Shown: piece after piece, positions 45,922 through 55,699 of the stretch
Layout: the number at the start of each line of letters is the position of its first letter
Position numbering within the stretch: the stretch's first letter is position 1
DNA from: JAICMB01 sp963795935
GTDB lineage: Bacteria > Acidobacteriota > Terriglobia > Bryobacterales > Bryobacteraceae
Assembly (NCBI GenBank): GCA_963795935.1
Contig: CAWCJO010000004.1
Span: forward strand, 1,054,001 to 1,118,000
Direction: 5' to 3'
DNA: 64,000 nucleotides
Program-made: the position numbers and the translations under genes
The notes under the pieces: model-generated
The model's input: the letters and a program-made list of their open reading frames with translations, nothing else
Told to the model about the DNA's origin: nothing
Databases searched by the model: none

Positions 45922-46818
45922 ATGAATCGACGCGAGGCATTAGTTTTGTGCGCCGCTCCGCTGCTCGCGCAAACGCGGCCGAGGGTCGCCATCACCATGG
46001 ATGATGTGGGGTGGCAAATGATGCCCGAGGAGGGCAGGAGGGAAGCGGAAGAGCGCCTGTTGAAGCACCTGGGGAGAACACGCGCATTTCTGTTCGCGAC
46101 CGGCCAGAATGTGGACAATGCGCACGGATCGACTATCCTGAAGCACTGGAGCGCGGCCTATCATCGCATCGGAAACCACACGTATCGCCATCGACCCTTA
46201 TTGGGGAAAATCACGCCGGAAGAATTCGAGTTAGACATTTTGCGCAACGAAGACGTGCTGCGCGGCTACTCCGGTTTTCGGAAGTGGTTCCGTTTCCCCG
46301 CGCTCAAGGAGGGCCGGACGAGAAATATTCGCGACCGTTTGCGCTCCTTCCTGGCCCAGCACGGCTATTACAACGGCGCCGTTACCATCGACGCGTCGGA
46401 TTGGTATTACAACCAACGTCTGCTCGCGCGGAGGGAGGCGGAGCGCGGCTTCGATGTGACGCTCTATCGGCAGCCCTACCTTGGCCATATATGGGATCGC
46501 GCGCGGTTCTACGACCAGCTCTCCCGAGACGTGCTGGGGCGAAGCGTGCCGCACACGCTTTTGATTCACTACAATCTGCTGAATTCTCTCTTCCTGGGCG
46601 ATCTGCTGGCGATGTTTCGCTCCAAGGGATGGGGCGTTATCGACGCGGAAGAAGCATTTTCGGACAGAGTGTTTACCCGCTTGCCCGACACTGCGCCCGC
46701 CGGGGAAAGCCTGATCTGGGCCTTGGCGAAGGAAACCGGCAGGTTCGAGGACCGGCTGCGCTACCCGGGCGAAGACGGCGTGTATGAAAAACCGGTGCTC
46801 GACCGGCTGGGGCTTTAA
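45922..46818 (+). CDS. Secreted polysaccharide deacetylase-like protein
   Basis: 298 residues. MNRREALVLCAAPLLAQTRP is a short twin-arginine-like signal. The NodB-type metal site is present: AITMDDVGW (catalytic and ligand Asp pair) and NHTYRHRP (H-x4-H), followed by FRFPALKEGRTRNIRD and DASDWYYNQRLLAR. Such enzymes remove acetyl groups from glycans. It starts 20 nt after lctP. Confidence 0.85.
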   Translation: MNRREALVLCAAPLLAQTRPRVAITMDDVGWQMMPEEGRREAEERLLKHLGRTRAFLFATGQNVDNAHGSTILKHWSAAYHRIGNHTYRHRPLLGKITPEEFELDILRNEDVLRGYSGFRKWFRFPALKEGRTRNIRDRLRSFLAQHGYYNGAVTIDASDWYYNQRLLARREAERGFDVTLYRQPYLGHIWDRARFYDQLSRDVLGRSVPHTLLIHYNLLNSLFLGDLLAMFRSKGWGVIDAEEAFSDRVFTRLPDTAPAGESLIWALAKETGRFEDRLRYPGEDGVYEKPVLDRLGL

Positions 46819-46926
46819 CAGGATCCTGAAAAAAGGGTTGCCTACGCTGGCTTTGGTCCGTAAAGTTGATCGATTGCCGCATTTTTAAGTTATAAAATGG
46901 CGGCTTTCAATGCTTTCGATCCGTCC

Positions 46927-46948
46927 AAACGCCTAATTCCCGGCGTTT
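46927..46948. repeat. Inverted repeat beside the transposase fragment
   Basis: AAACGCC at 46927-46933 and GGCGTTT at 46942-46948 form a 7-bp stem with an 8-base loop, about 15 bases past the transposase stop. It could be part of the element end or a weak terminator. Confidence 0.5.
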
Positions 46949-46962
46949 AGACACACGTCTCG

Positions 46963-47785
46963 CTATGCGGCCGCGGCTTCCGATGACGAGGCCATCAGTG
47001 TCCGCATCCGCACCGGATTGTAGGCGGCAGCCGCAAAGGTAAAAATCCAACTCACACGCCAGAGTCCGCGATATCTTGTCTTGCGCTGTCCGCCGACAGT
47101 GTTCATCCAACCGAAACCTGTTCGACCAGTTTGCGGCGGCGTTGGCTCATCTTATAGCCTTCGCGCTTCGTTGTCCGGCCATCGATTGCGCTGCTGCGAT
47201 TGCCGCTTATGTTCTGCGCCACATGCGGAGTCACATTCATTTTTCGCAGTTGGCCGACCAGGTCTTTGGTAGCGTAACCCTTGTCGGCGGCGATCGTGAC
47301 CCGGCGGCCGCCGGCGATGCGCTCTGCCATCAGCAGCGCCGCATCCCGCTCGGCGGTTCCATTGGCTTGGAAAATCTCCACGTCGGCCACCAGTCCGTTA
47401 CGGTTCTCGATCAGAGCGTTGCCGCAGTACGCCATTTTTGATTCCTGTCCTTTGCTTTTGCGCACCAGCCGCCCGTCGGGATCGTGCGCCTCGTTGTCGC
47501 GCTTCTCGCCGCGAAAATCCACGGTCGGATTCCCGGCATCGTCCACCGGCGGCTTCGGCGGCGAATCGTCTTTCTTCTGAAAGCTTTTCAGGCTGGCCCA
47601 TGCTTCGATCAACGTGCCGTCCACGCTGAAGTGCTCCCCGCTCGTCAAGCCCTCCCCCCGCCCCTTCGGCAATACTTGGTCCAAGAACCCTCGCGCGATT
47701 TCGCCATCGATGAAGCGCTCCCGATTCTTCGAAAAGGTCGTAGCGTCCCACACTGCTTCCTCCATCCCCAGTCCCACGAACCAGA
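46963..47785 (-). mobile_element. IS5-family transposase, 5'-truncated and frameshifted
   Basis: WFVGLGMEEAVWDATTFSKN, GEHFSVDGTLIEAWASLKSF then QKKD, TIAADKGYATKDLVGQLRKM, REGYKMSQRRRKLVEQV are IS5-type DDE transposase segments. The final part FGWMNTVGGQRKTRYRGL to FTFAAAAYNPVRMR needs one extra T at 47114-47116. The N-terminal 90-100 residues are absent; at about 47785 the sequence changes abruptly into the kinase remnant. The element is therefore dead and probably a partial copy. Confidence 0.8.
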
Positions 47786-48310
47786 GTAGAGATCGCGCGT
47801 TGAATGGTAGCGCTGCTCTTTATCTTTGGCCAGACAGCGTTCGATTTTCCAGCAGACCGGAGCCGGCGGACTGGATGGCAGCCGCTCGGGTTCGTCGCGA
47901 ATGATTGCCGTCATTGTCTCCGCAGCGCTGTCGCGTTGGAAAGGACGCTTGCCGGCGATCAGCTCGTAAAGGATCAGGCCGAACACAAACTGATCGCTGC
48001 GAATATCGACTTCTTCGCCGAGGGCTTGCTCCGGACTCATATATAAGCCACCGTACCGACAATATTGCCGGGCGCGGTCATAGTCCATGGTGTGGCCCGC
48101 ATCGCTGGCGGCTACGGCACTCTGTTTGGCAAGGCCGAAATCGAGGAGGCCGCAGCGGTTGGCCTTCGATGAACTCCATGACGATGTAGTTCTCACCGGC
48201 GTCGTAGAGCTGCGCGATATTCGGGTGATTCAGCGCCGCGATGGCGCGCGCCTCTCGTTCGAAGCGAGCGCTCCAATGCGCCCGCGCCGATGGGCGATAT
48301 AAGTTCTATG
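47786..48310 (-). pseudogene. Serine/threonine protein kinase remnant lacking its catalytic loop
   Basis: Pieces in order are FEREARAIAALNHPNIAQLY then DAGENYIVMEFIEGQPLR (N-lobe to hinge), then LLDFGLAKQSA and GLYMSPEQALGEEVDIRSDQ then FVFGLILYELIAGKRPFQRD, and CLAKDKEQRYHSTRDLY. The segment with the HRDLKPxN catalytic loop is missing, as is most of the Gly-rich loop region. It stops at the transposase junction, so a PASTA, TPR or WD tail, if it had one, is gone. Confidence 0.75.
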
Positions 48311-48544
48311 GACCCGTCCTCGATCCCGCGGTCCTGACCGGCATCGTAACTCCATATTCTACAGCCTGCGCCCCGAGGTGTCCCGGCTGGACGCGGATCC
48401 CCTCACCCCGGCAAAGCAACTCCACAAAATGCGGGAGAGGCTTAGCGGCGCCGATCCATCGCCGATACGCGCCGCGGCGGAAAATCCTCTGTGCCGCCAC
48501 GAGGTTTACCGGTCGCAAATCCCGCATACCCGGAAGGGGCGCCG

Positions 48545-48665
48545 CCGCGGGCATACCTGATGAACGAACGGGGTGACCGCGACACCTTAGCCTGGCGTTC
48601 GCGGCCAGCGGCTTTTTCTTCCGGTTCTTCAGTTCACTTCCTGCCGGTTGGAACAGCGCCAGTAA
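48545..48665 (+). pseudogene. Short remnant of a second lactate permease
   Basis: A readable piece gives YLMNERG, then in shifted frames TATLSLAFAASGFFFRFF and SSLPAGW, corresponding to the LMNYCSATATLGLAFAASG helix of the intact lctP at 44286. Only about 40 codons can be aligned. The bases 48311-48544 next to it are unassigned. Confidence 0.45.
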
Positions 48666-48682
48666 GCGACAGTTCAGTGCGC

Positions 48683-50024
48683 TTAGGATCCGGCATTGCG
48701 TCCCTGCGCCGGCTTTTCCCCATACCAATACCAGGACGGCTCGGCGTGGCTTCCATGGCGCTCCAGCCATTCATCCACTCTGTTGTTCACCGGTACGTGA
48801 CGCTCGGGAATCTTGGCGCCGGCTGCGATCAGCGTCTTAAGGATTGCGATATAGAGATCCGGATCGCCGCCGTGCGCGGCCGACCACAGCGTCTGGCCCA
48901 GCACCGTGCCCCCATACATATTCTCGATTTCGAGCGGCGCGTTATGCCGCAGGAGCAACTTTACTGTGTCGAGATGACCACCGATCACGGCCCAGTGCAA
49001 TCCGGTTTGCCCGTTGCCGCCCTGTACGGCCGGATCCAGTCCCCTTGCCTATCAGGAATTCAACTGTGCTATTGCGGCCGTATTCGCATGCGTAGAGGAA
49101 CCCTGTCTTTAATTGCTCCAAGGCGGCATCCGCTAACAGAGTTTTGACCAAGTCGAGTTGGCCAAGGCCCGCGGCTGCGGCAAAGTCTACATGCGCGCCG
49201 CGGCTGGCGAAGAATCGGGCGGCTTTCGGCTGGCCGTTCGCCAGACAGCCGGTCACAATCGATTGCCCGTTGCCGGCGCTGGAAGGTTGATCGAGCTTCG
49301 CCCCGTGGTCCAGCAAAGTTTGGAGCAGCGCTTCCTGCACGCCGGCGCGCTCGGGATGAACGCTTGTGGCGGTCAGGCCCAGGGTCGTGCATCCGCCGCC
49401 GTACACGTTCGCCGCCGCATCCACTTCGGCGCCAGCCCGCAGCAGGATACCGGCGATCTCCACGATATTCGGCGGCGTCTTCTGCCGGTAGCCTTCGACG
49501 CCGTTGGCCGAAACGTAATGCAGCAACGTGGCGCCGTGTTCGCGGCTGGAATGCTGCCGAATCAGCTCCGGTTGTTCGCGCAGCAATCGTTCAAGTGTTG
49601 GGGCGTCGCCGCTGACGATGGCGTCGGCTGCCGCTTCGAATCTCGATACCGTAGAGCCGTTCCGGGCGAGCGCTTGAAGATGCTTCGCGAATTTGGGCCA
49701 GCTTTCAAAGCCATGGGAGCGAGCGATTACGAACTGCGCACCCGCGAGAGAGCACTCTCGATCACCCGGTCGACGACCCAGTAGTTTGCGCCGTGCGAAC
49801 TCCTCCACTTCATCAATCCAGCGTTCGATGCGCACGGGAAGGCTCGGCGTAATTTTAAGATCCGACAGTTTGACGAGAGTTTGAACCCATTCCTCGGCCC
49901 AGCCGCGAACGGAGTCGGCATCGCCCGATTTACAGGCTTTAATCAGGTTTTTTGCGATCTTCTTGTAGCGCTCAATGCTCGGGTGCGGTGGGAGGGGAAG
50001 GGCATCTTGCGGATTGGGAAACAT
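48683..50024 (-). CDS. Ankyrin-repeat protein, frameshifted near the C-terminus
   Basis: MFPNPQDALPLPPHPSIERY then KKIAKNLIKACKSGDADSVR opens a common ankyrin-type cytoplasmic protein. Repeats are visible from about residue 130: DAIVSGDAPTLERLLREQPE, GATLLHYVSANGVEGYR, LLRAGAEVDAAANVYGG, LLDHGAKLDQPSS and ACEYGRNSTVEFLIGKG. A one-base slip near 49035 moves the frame to LHWAVIGGHLDTVKLLLRHN and LIAAGAKIPERH. About 447 residues. Ankyrin repeats bind proteins; the partner is unknown. Confidence 0.82.
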
Positions 50025-50144
50025 TGCGAATCTCCTTTCAGTGCATGCCTGGAGTCCGCACCAATCAGGCTGAAAGAAGGTTCGTGACCTTCAATTTGGA
50101 GTCATGTGGGTGGGCATGGCCCTTTCCGCGGACTGGATGCGCCC

Positions 50145-52379
50145 CTAGCGCCTACGTCCAATATGATACGTCCACGAAGCCGCCGCGTAAGATGGCAGCC
50201 TGACGCCCACTACGCGCTCGAAAGCATCGCCCTCGCCCGGGAGCGCCAATACTTCGGTAGTCTGCCCCGTGTATCCGCGCGCAATCAGAAAGTTGATGCC
50301 GGCCTCCATCCGCCCGTTCCCGAAGCGCCGCACCAGCGCCGCTCGAAATTCCTTGACGGGAACGCCGACAAAACCGTCGCCCAGCGGTTTGCGCCCGACC
50401 TCCTCATATTCGGCGCGCGCGCGCAATTTAAACGGCAGCCGGTCGATCGTGCCCAGCAGGTCCACAATCAAGCGCGGAGCCTCGGGTACGGGCAGACCAT
50501 TCGTTAAATCGCGGGCGTCCGCCTTCGACGCCGAAGCCTGCAGCAGCCCGAACCGGAAATAACGCCGCGCGGCGAAGGTGACAAACAGATTCCGGCTGGG
50601 CCCCTCATCGAACTGCAGCCCGGTGTCCGGATCGATTTTCGCGAGCGACTCTTCCTGCGTCACCCTCCCAAGCGTCACCCGCAAATCGATCCCGGCCACT
50701 TCTTTCCACAGCACAAGCTGGTAGGAATGCGCCCGGCTCACCGTGGTCCCCTCTACCGTTCCATTCCCGATGCGCGGATCGTTCGTAAAGAATGCTTGTC
50801 CGAAGCTGAATGCGGCGTTCGGCAACGGTAGATTCTCCGGGGCCGCAACGCTCAGCGTGGCTTTCGGCGAGTTCACGCCGGTCCACTTCTGAAACGAGTT
50901 CACTGGACGCAGAACATCCTGGTTGTCGATGTCGATCTGGTCGCGCCTCCAGCCCAGGTCGTAATGGATACGCCTTGTCAGGTTGCCGTCGATCGCGATA
51001 TACGGCGTCATGAAGTTCAACGTCACGTTATTCGCCGTGACTTTCTGAAACGGCCCGTAAAACGCTGGATCGGTGGAATCGTAGCGATCGAGATCGAGCC
51101 TTCGCGGAGCGTCTCGCAAGTAGTCCGCCCCCGCCATGATCGAAAGCTTTTCACTGACTTTGTGGATATAGGTCGCATTCCCCCCCGCCACCGTCCGGAA
51201 CTCGCTTTGACGGATCAGCCCATCCCCGAAATTCGAGTACAGCGATAGGTTGTAGGTGCGAAAGAAGCTCGACACCTGCAATTGGCTGCCCCGCGCGATG
51301 CTCCAGACATCGTTTGCGGCCAGCTCTGAGGTGTGCGTCTGGTCGCGTTGCCTGGGATCGATCGTGTCATAAAGATCAGGCGCGCCGATCGGCGTTAGCC
51401 CCGGCACCCGCGACTGCCCGAAGTAACCGATCCCAAACAGCGTCAGCTCGTGGCGGCCGAGATCGAACACGCGAAAGCCATTGACCTTATATTGCTGCCG
51501 ATGCTCCGGCGTTTTCAGAAAACCATCGCCGTAGGCCGCTTCGATGGCGATCCAGGCTCTCACATCCCGATCCGCCGGACTCCACCCCGCCGATACATCG
51601 ATGTCGCGGTTATCGCCCGTCACCGTAACGAACGGCTCCAATCTGTTGTGAAACCCATACGTCTCGGCAAGGTTGACCGAGTGGTTCCCCTCACGCACAT
51701 TGAAAGCGCCGCCGTCCACCTTTACGCTTTCGATAATGGCCGGGATCATGGGGTTAGGGTCCGAGTACCCGTTGCCGTGCGCGTTCGCAGACAGGTTGTT
51801 CGGGACGAGATAAGTCCCGACCTGGAAGAACGTCGCGATCGGTTCTCCGTGGTCGCCCGCCACTCCCGGGGCAAAGTACTGCGGAGCTTTTATGCCGCCG
51901 GACGCCGTTTCGATCGGCAAGCCCGGGATCGAAACCGGCGCCCCGGGGCGGCCTGGATTGGCGTCCAGAATGTCTTCGCGGACGAACACACGTTGTGCCG
52001 GATCCGGCGATTGCACGCTCGCGTTCGTCACGTCCGCCGTCACCGTGACCGACTCCTTTTTCGGAATCACCGCGGTGAATGCCAACTCCGTTTCGACTAC
52101 GCCCGCGCCCGGCGCCGCAACGATGCGCCGCACATCCGCAAATCCATTGAGATGGGCCTCGATCCGGTATCGTCCGGCGCCCGCAACGTCAATCTGGAAT
52201 GCACCCGCGCCGTCAGTTTCGGTCGATGCGCTGGTGGGGGTATCAATACCCATCACCCATACCTCTACGTGCTCCACGGGATTTCCGCGCGGGTCCGTAA
52301 CATGCCCCGAGATCGTTGCCGCGATCAAAGGCGACCACAGCAGACATGAAATTGCGAATCTTCGTGCTACGAATTGCAC
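50145..52379 (-). CDS. TonB-dependent receptor with carboxypeptidase-regulatory domain
   Basis: 744 residues from the GTG at 52379. A signal peptide (RFAISCLLWSPLIAA) leads to a CarboxypepD-reg domain (ISGHVTDPRGNPVEHVEVWV), a plug-like domain (QYFAPGVAGDHGEPIATFFQ, IPAIIESVKVDGGAFNVREG) and a long beta barrel ending SYAAASWTYHIGRRR. It would import a large ligand across the outer membrane using TonB energy. No TonB box was marked. A paralogous remnant is at 38997. Confidence 0.88.
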   Translation of the reverse strand: MQFVARRFAISCLLWSPLIAATISGHVTDPRGNPVEHVEVWVMGIDTPTSASTETDGAGAFQIDVAGAGRYRIEAHLNGFADVRRIVAAPGAGVVETELAFTAVIPKKESVTVTADVTNASVQSPDPAQRVFVREDILDANPGRPGAPVSIPGLPIETASGGIKAPQYFAPGVAGDHGEPIATFFQVGTYLVPNNLSANAHGNGYSDPNPMIPAIIESVKVDGGAFNVREGNHSVNLAETYGFHNRLEPFVTVTGDNRDIDVSAGWSPADRDVRAWIAIEAAYGDGFLKTPEHRQQYKVNGFRVFDLGRHELTLFGIGYFGQSRVPGLTPIGAPDLYDTIDPRQRDQTHTSELAANDVWSIARGSQLQVSSFFRTYNLSLYSNFGDGLIRQSEFRTVAGGNATYIHKVSEKLSIMAGADYLRDAPRRLDLDRYDSTDPAFYGPFQKVTANNVTLNFMTPYIAIDGNLTRRIHYDLGWRRDQIDIDNQDVLRPVNSFQKWTGVNSPKATLSVAAPENLPLPNAAFSFGQAFFTNDPRIGNGTVEGTTVSRAHSYQLVLWKEVAGIDLRVTLGRVTQEESLAKIDPDTGLQFDEGPSRNLFVTFAARRYFRFGLLQASASKADARDLTNGLPVPEAPRLIVDLLGTIDRLPFKLRARAEYEEVGRKPLGDGFVGVPVKEFRAALVRRFGNGRMEAGINFLIARGYTGQTTEVLALPGEGDAFERVVGVRLPSYAAASWTYHIGRRR

Positions 52380-52432
52380 GTTCGTGATACTAGCGCACCT
52401 ACCAGAACGAAGACGCCGGGATTGCGGATGCG

Positions 52433-53071
52433 TCAGCGGGTCGCAAGCCACGCCAAAAAGAGACCGTCCGGGGCGATATCTTCCCAATACGAGATCGGAC
52501 GGCTGGAGACTTCGGCGCAGTTCCGCCGCAGCAGCTTCTCAATCTCGGCGCGCTCGAACCACTTCTCCCAGGCGGGAGTTTTCAGACGGCCCCATTGCTC
52601 GACGTTCTTATCGATGATCGCGATCCGGCCGCCCGGTCGCACTACGCGGCACAACTCGGCGACCGCGGCTGCGATGTCGACAGCGTGTTCGAGCGACTCT
52701 GTCGCGTACGCGCAATCGAACGCGCCTGTGCGGAACGGCAGCGCGGTCATCGATCCTTGGCAGCGGTCGATCCCCGCGGGGACGCACCGCAACATTGTTT
52801 CCGCCAAATCGAAGGCGCAGAGCCTGGCGGCGGGATAGCGTTGCTGCAGCACGCGCGCGAAGCGTCCTTTTCCGCTCCCGACGTCGGCGACGCGCCTGCC
52901 GTTCAGGTCGCCGAAAAATTCGAGAATGAGTTGTACGTGATAGATGCGGGGATCGATGGTCGCCGGAAAATTCTCCTCGTCGGCGGCGGCGTCGTTGAAA
53001 TAGCGGATGATTTCGCGCAGGTCGAACTCAGCCGGGCGGCGGCCCAGCAATCGGCTCCATAATCCGGACAT
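52433..53071 (-). CDS. Class I SAM-dependent methyltransferase
   Basis: 212 residues. Motif I is VADVGSGKGRFARVLQQRYP, motif II is CAFDLAETML, and FDCAYATESLEHAVD and VVRPGGRIAIIDK are also typical of UbiE/COQ5-like enzymes. The substrate is not apparent. Its ATG forms TGATG with the pfk stop, so it is the last gene of the sigma-factor unit. Confidence 0.85.
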   Translation of the reverse strand: MSGLWSRLLGRRPAEFDLREIIRYFNDAAADEENFPATIDPRIYHVQLILEFFGDLNGRRVADVGSGKGRFARVLQQRYPAARLCAFDLAETMLRCVPAGIDRCQGSMTALPFRTGAFDCAYATESLEHAVDIAAAVAELCRVVRPGGRIAIIDKNVEQWGRLKTPAWEKWFERAEIEKLLRRNCAEVSSRPISYWEDIAPDGLFLAWLATR

Positions 53072-54255
53072 CAAGCGCGCGTCAGGAAAATCGGCAATCC
53101 CGTTTTGTTCTCGTAATTCGGCCGGAAGCGTTTGGTGTTGTACATGGTCTCCACGTCCACCTTGCGCGGTCCCAGTTTCGGATCGGGAATCGGAACCATG
53201 GAGTAACAGCCGTTCACCACCGCCGCCATCAGGCCGCTTTTATTATCGAGCACCGCGTCGAGCGCCATCGTCCCGAACGTGTTCGCGATCAGTTTGTCCA
53301 CGAAATCCGGAGCTCCGCTGCGCAGGTCGTATGTCAAATCGCTGACGACGGTTTCCTGGCCGGTACGCTTGACGATTTCGTCGCTGAGCGCCTCCGCCAC
53401 GTTCATTTTCTTGCGATGGCCGAATGCGTCCGGCGGCCCGTACTCCTGCGGCTCGTAGCCCTCCCAGCGCGCTCCCTCCGAAATCACGAGAAGACAGTAA
53501 TTGCTCGGATTATTTCGTTTATCGGTGACCAGGACATCGACCAGCTTCTCGAGATTGACCTTGTACTCGGGAATGCAGCAGCGGATAGACCCCACGTAAG
53601 CCGTGTACAGCGCCGTATAACCGGCATCGCGCCCGAAGACGCGAAAAATTCCGACGCGCTCGTGCGAGCCCACCGTGGTGCGCTGGCGGTTGATGGCGTC
53701 GGTGGCGCGCGTGATCGCGGTCGAAAACCCGATGCAATATTCCGTATTGCGGACGTCGTTGTCCATGGTTTTCGGGGCCGCCACGACTTTAATGCCGAGC
53801 CGGTCCAGGTGGGCCGCGTAGCTCAGCGTGTCGTCGCCGCCGATCACCACCAGATAATCGATCTTGAGCCGCTCCAGGTTCTTCAGCACCTGGTTGGTCA
53901 TGTCGAAAACGGTCGACGTCACGCCGTTTTTGGTTGACTGGCACGCGGGAAAATCGCCTTCTTTGAGGAAATCCGGAACCTTTCTCATCTTCAACGGGTT
54001 GGTGCGGCTGGTGTGCAGATAGGTCCCGCCGGTACGGTCGATCACGCGCGTATTGACGCGCGTCAGCGGCAGAATATAGCGCGCCGCGCTGGCGTCGTCG
54101 TCCAAGTTGACGTGCGTCAGGCCTTCCCAACCCCGGCGGATGCCGACAGCTTCGCAATCGTGCTCCGTCGCGCGGAAGGTCGCTTCCTTGATAACGCTGT
54201 TCAGGCCGGGGACGTCGCCTCCGCCGGTTAAGATACCAATGCGTTTGTGTGCCAT
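53071..54255 (-). CDS. pfk: 6-phosphofructokinase, PPi-type signature
   Basis: 394 residues. RIGILTGGGDVPGLNSVIKE is the nucleotide-loop start. Two residues that distinguish donor type are GGDD at 139-142 (GGDG in ATP enzymes) and PKTMDND at 161-167 (PGTIDND in ATP enzymes). With Asp and Lys there, the enzyme should use pyrophosphate, giving a reversible step between fructose 6-phosphate and the 1,6-bisphosphate. GRDAGYTALYTAY is the substrate region. It follows rhaB by 29 nt. Confidence 0.9.
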   Translation of the reverse strand: MAHKRIGILTGGGDVPGLNSVIKEATFRATEHDCEAVGIRRGWEGLTHVNLDDDASAARYILPLTRVNTRVIDRTGGTYLHTSRTNPLKMRKVPDFLKEGDFPACQSTKNGVTSTVFDMTNQVLKNLERLKIDYLVVIGGDDTLSYAAHLDRLGIKVVAAPKTMDNDVRNTEYCIGFSTAITRATDAINRQRTTVGSHERVGIFRVFGRDAGYTALYTAYVGSIRCCIPEYKVNLEKLVDVLVTDKRNNPSNYCLLVISEGARWEGYEPQEYGPPDAFGHRKKMNVAEALSDEIVKRTGQETVVSDLTYDLRSGAPDFVDKLIANTFGTMALDAVLDNKSGLMAAVVNGCYSMVPIPDPKLGPRKVDVETMYNTKRFRPNYENKTGLPIFLTRA

Positions 54256-54284
54256 GAGTTGCCGAGTGAAAAGGAAATATTATT

Positions 54285-55699
54285 TTAGCGGTACTCGACC
54301 ACCGTGAACGACATCCTCACGATCTCGCGCGCCTGCTCCAGTCCCGCGACGACTCCGGCCCCTATGGCCTGCACCAGAACATTTCCGGCGGCCGTCGCTT
54401 CGACCGGGCCCGCGGCGACGACGCGGCCGGTTTTTTGCGCCGCAAGCCGGTTGAGCAACGCATTCAGCGACCCTCCGCCCACGATGTGCATGCGCTCCAT
54501 GCGGCGGCCCGTGAGCGTCTCGATCTTTTGCAGCACGTCGCGGTATGTCTCGGCCAGGCTCTCGAGAATTGCGCGGCACATCTGGCCGGGCTGTTCCGGC
54601 ACGGGCTGTCCGGTGCGCCTGCAATAGTCCGCGATTTGTTCCGGCATGTGCCCGGGCTGGTGAAACGCGTTCGGATCGATGACAGTTCCGGCCGATTCCG
54701 CCTCAGACGCCAGTTGCATCAATTCCACGTAGCTGTAATCGCGCCCGTGCAAAGCCCAATCGACGCGGCATTCCTGCAGCAGCCACAGCCCGGCAATATT
54801 CTTCAACAGCCGGACCTTCCCATCCGCGCCCATTTCATTCGTGAAATTCATGGCCAGCGAGGAGTCGTTGATGACCGGCGCATCCGTCTCCGTCCCCATC
54901 AGCGACCACGTCCCGGAACTGATGTAGCACCAGTTCCGCCCTCCTCCGCCGGAACGGCCGCAACCGCCGACGCCGTATCGTGGCAGGCGGTGGCGTAGAC
55001 CGGCGTCCCGCTCGCCAGCCCCGCCGCTTCGGCCACCTCCGGCAGCAACGCTCCTAGGCGCGTGCCCGGCGGGACGATTTCGGGCAAAATGGACGCCGGC
55101 AGACCGAGCCGCTCCAGCAACTCCGTGGCCCACTGGTTGCGTACGGGGTTGTAGAATTGCGACGTGCTGGCGATCGTCAACTCGGCCCGCGCCACGCCGG
55201 TCAACCAATAGTTCAGCAGATCGGGCATGAACAACAGCTTCGACGCGATCTTTAGCGCGGGCGATTCGTGCAGCTTCATGGCATACAGCTGGCACAGCGT
55301 GTTGAGGTCCATGAACTGCACGCCCGTTTGGTGGAAGATCTCTTCGCGCGGCACTGCCTGGCAGGTCTTCTCGATCATTCCCCGGTTGCGCGCGTCGCGA
55401 TAATGGCGCGGATTGTCGACGAGCGCGCCGTCGCTGCCCAGCAGTCCGAAATCGACGCCCCAAGTATCGATGCCGATCCCGTCCAACTGGAGGCCGCGCT
55501 CCCGCCCGCAGATCGCGAGTGCATGCCGGATCTCGTGAAAAAGCCTGAGCGTGTCCCAATAAAGACCCGTGGGCAGCCGAACCGGCGTGTTGGGGAAGCG
55601 GTGCAGCTCCTCGAGGGTGAGCCGCCCTTTTTCGAGCGTTCCCAAAATGGCGCGCCCACTCTCGGCGCCGAGGTCGATGGCGAGGAATCGATTCGTCAA
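54285..55699 (-). CDS. rhaB: L-rhamnulokinase (RhaB), FGGY family, frameshifted
   Basis: MTNRFLAIDLGAESGRAILG, GIDTWGVDFGLLGSDG, MDLNTLCQLYAMK and SGTPVYATACHDTASAV are in one frame; after a break near 54940, WCYISSGTWSLMGTETDAPV, RTGQPVPEQPGQMCRAILES and MHIVGGGSLNALLNRLAAQK follow. FGGY kinases phosphorylate sugars, and the pattern matches rhamnulokinase. Corrected length about 470 residues. The TTG start overlaps the stop of the previous gene (TTGA). Rhamnose isomerase and aldolase are not here. Confidence 0.85.

Noticed and set aside
46820..46835. Terminator after the polysaccharide deacetylase gene
   Set aside because: CAGGATCCTG is a 10-base palindrome followed by A, not T, on the coding strand, with no loop.
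48306..48770. A 154-codon minus-strand frame
   Set aside because: Part of it is antisense to the lactate-permease remnant, and the rest shows no domain or ribosome site.
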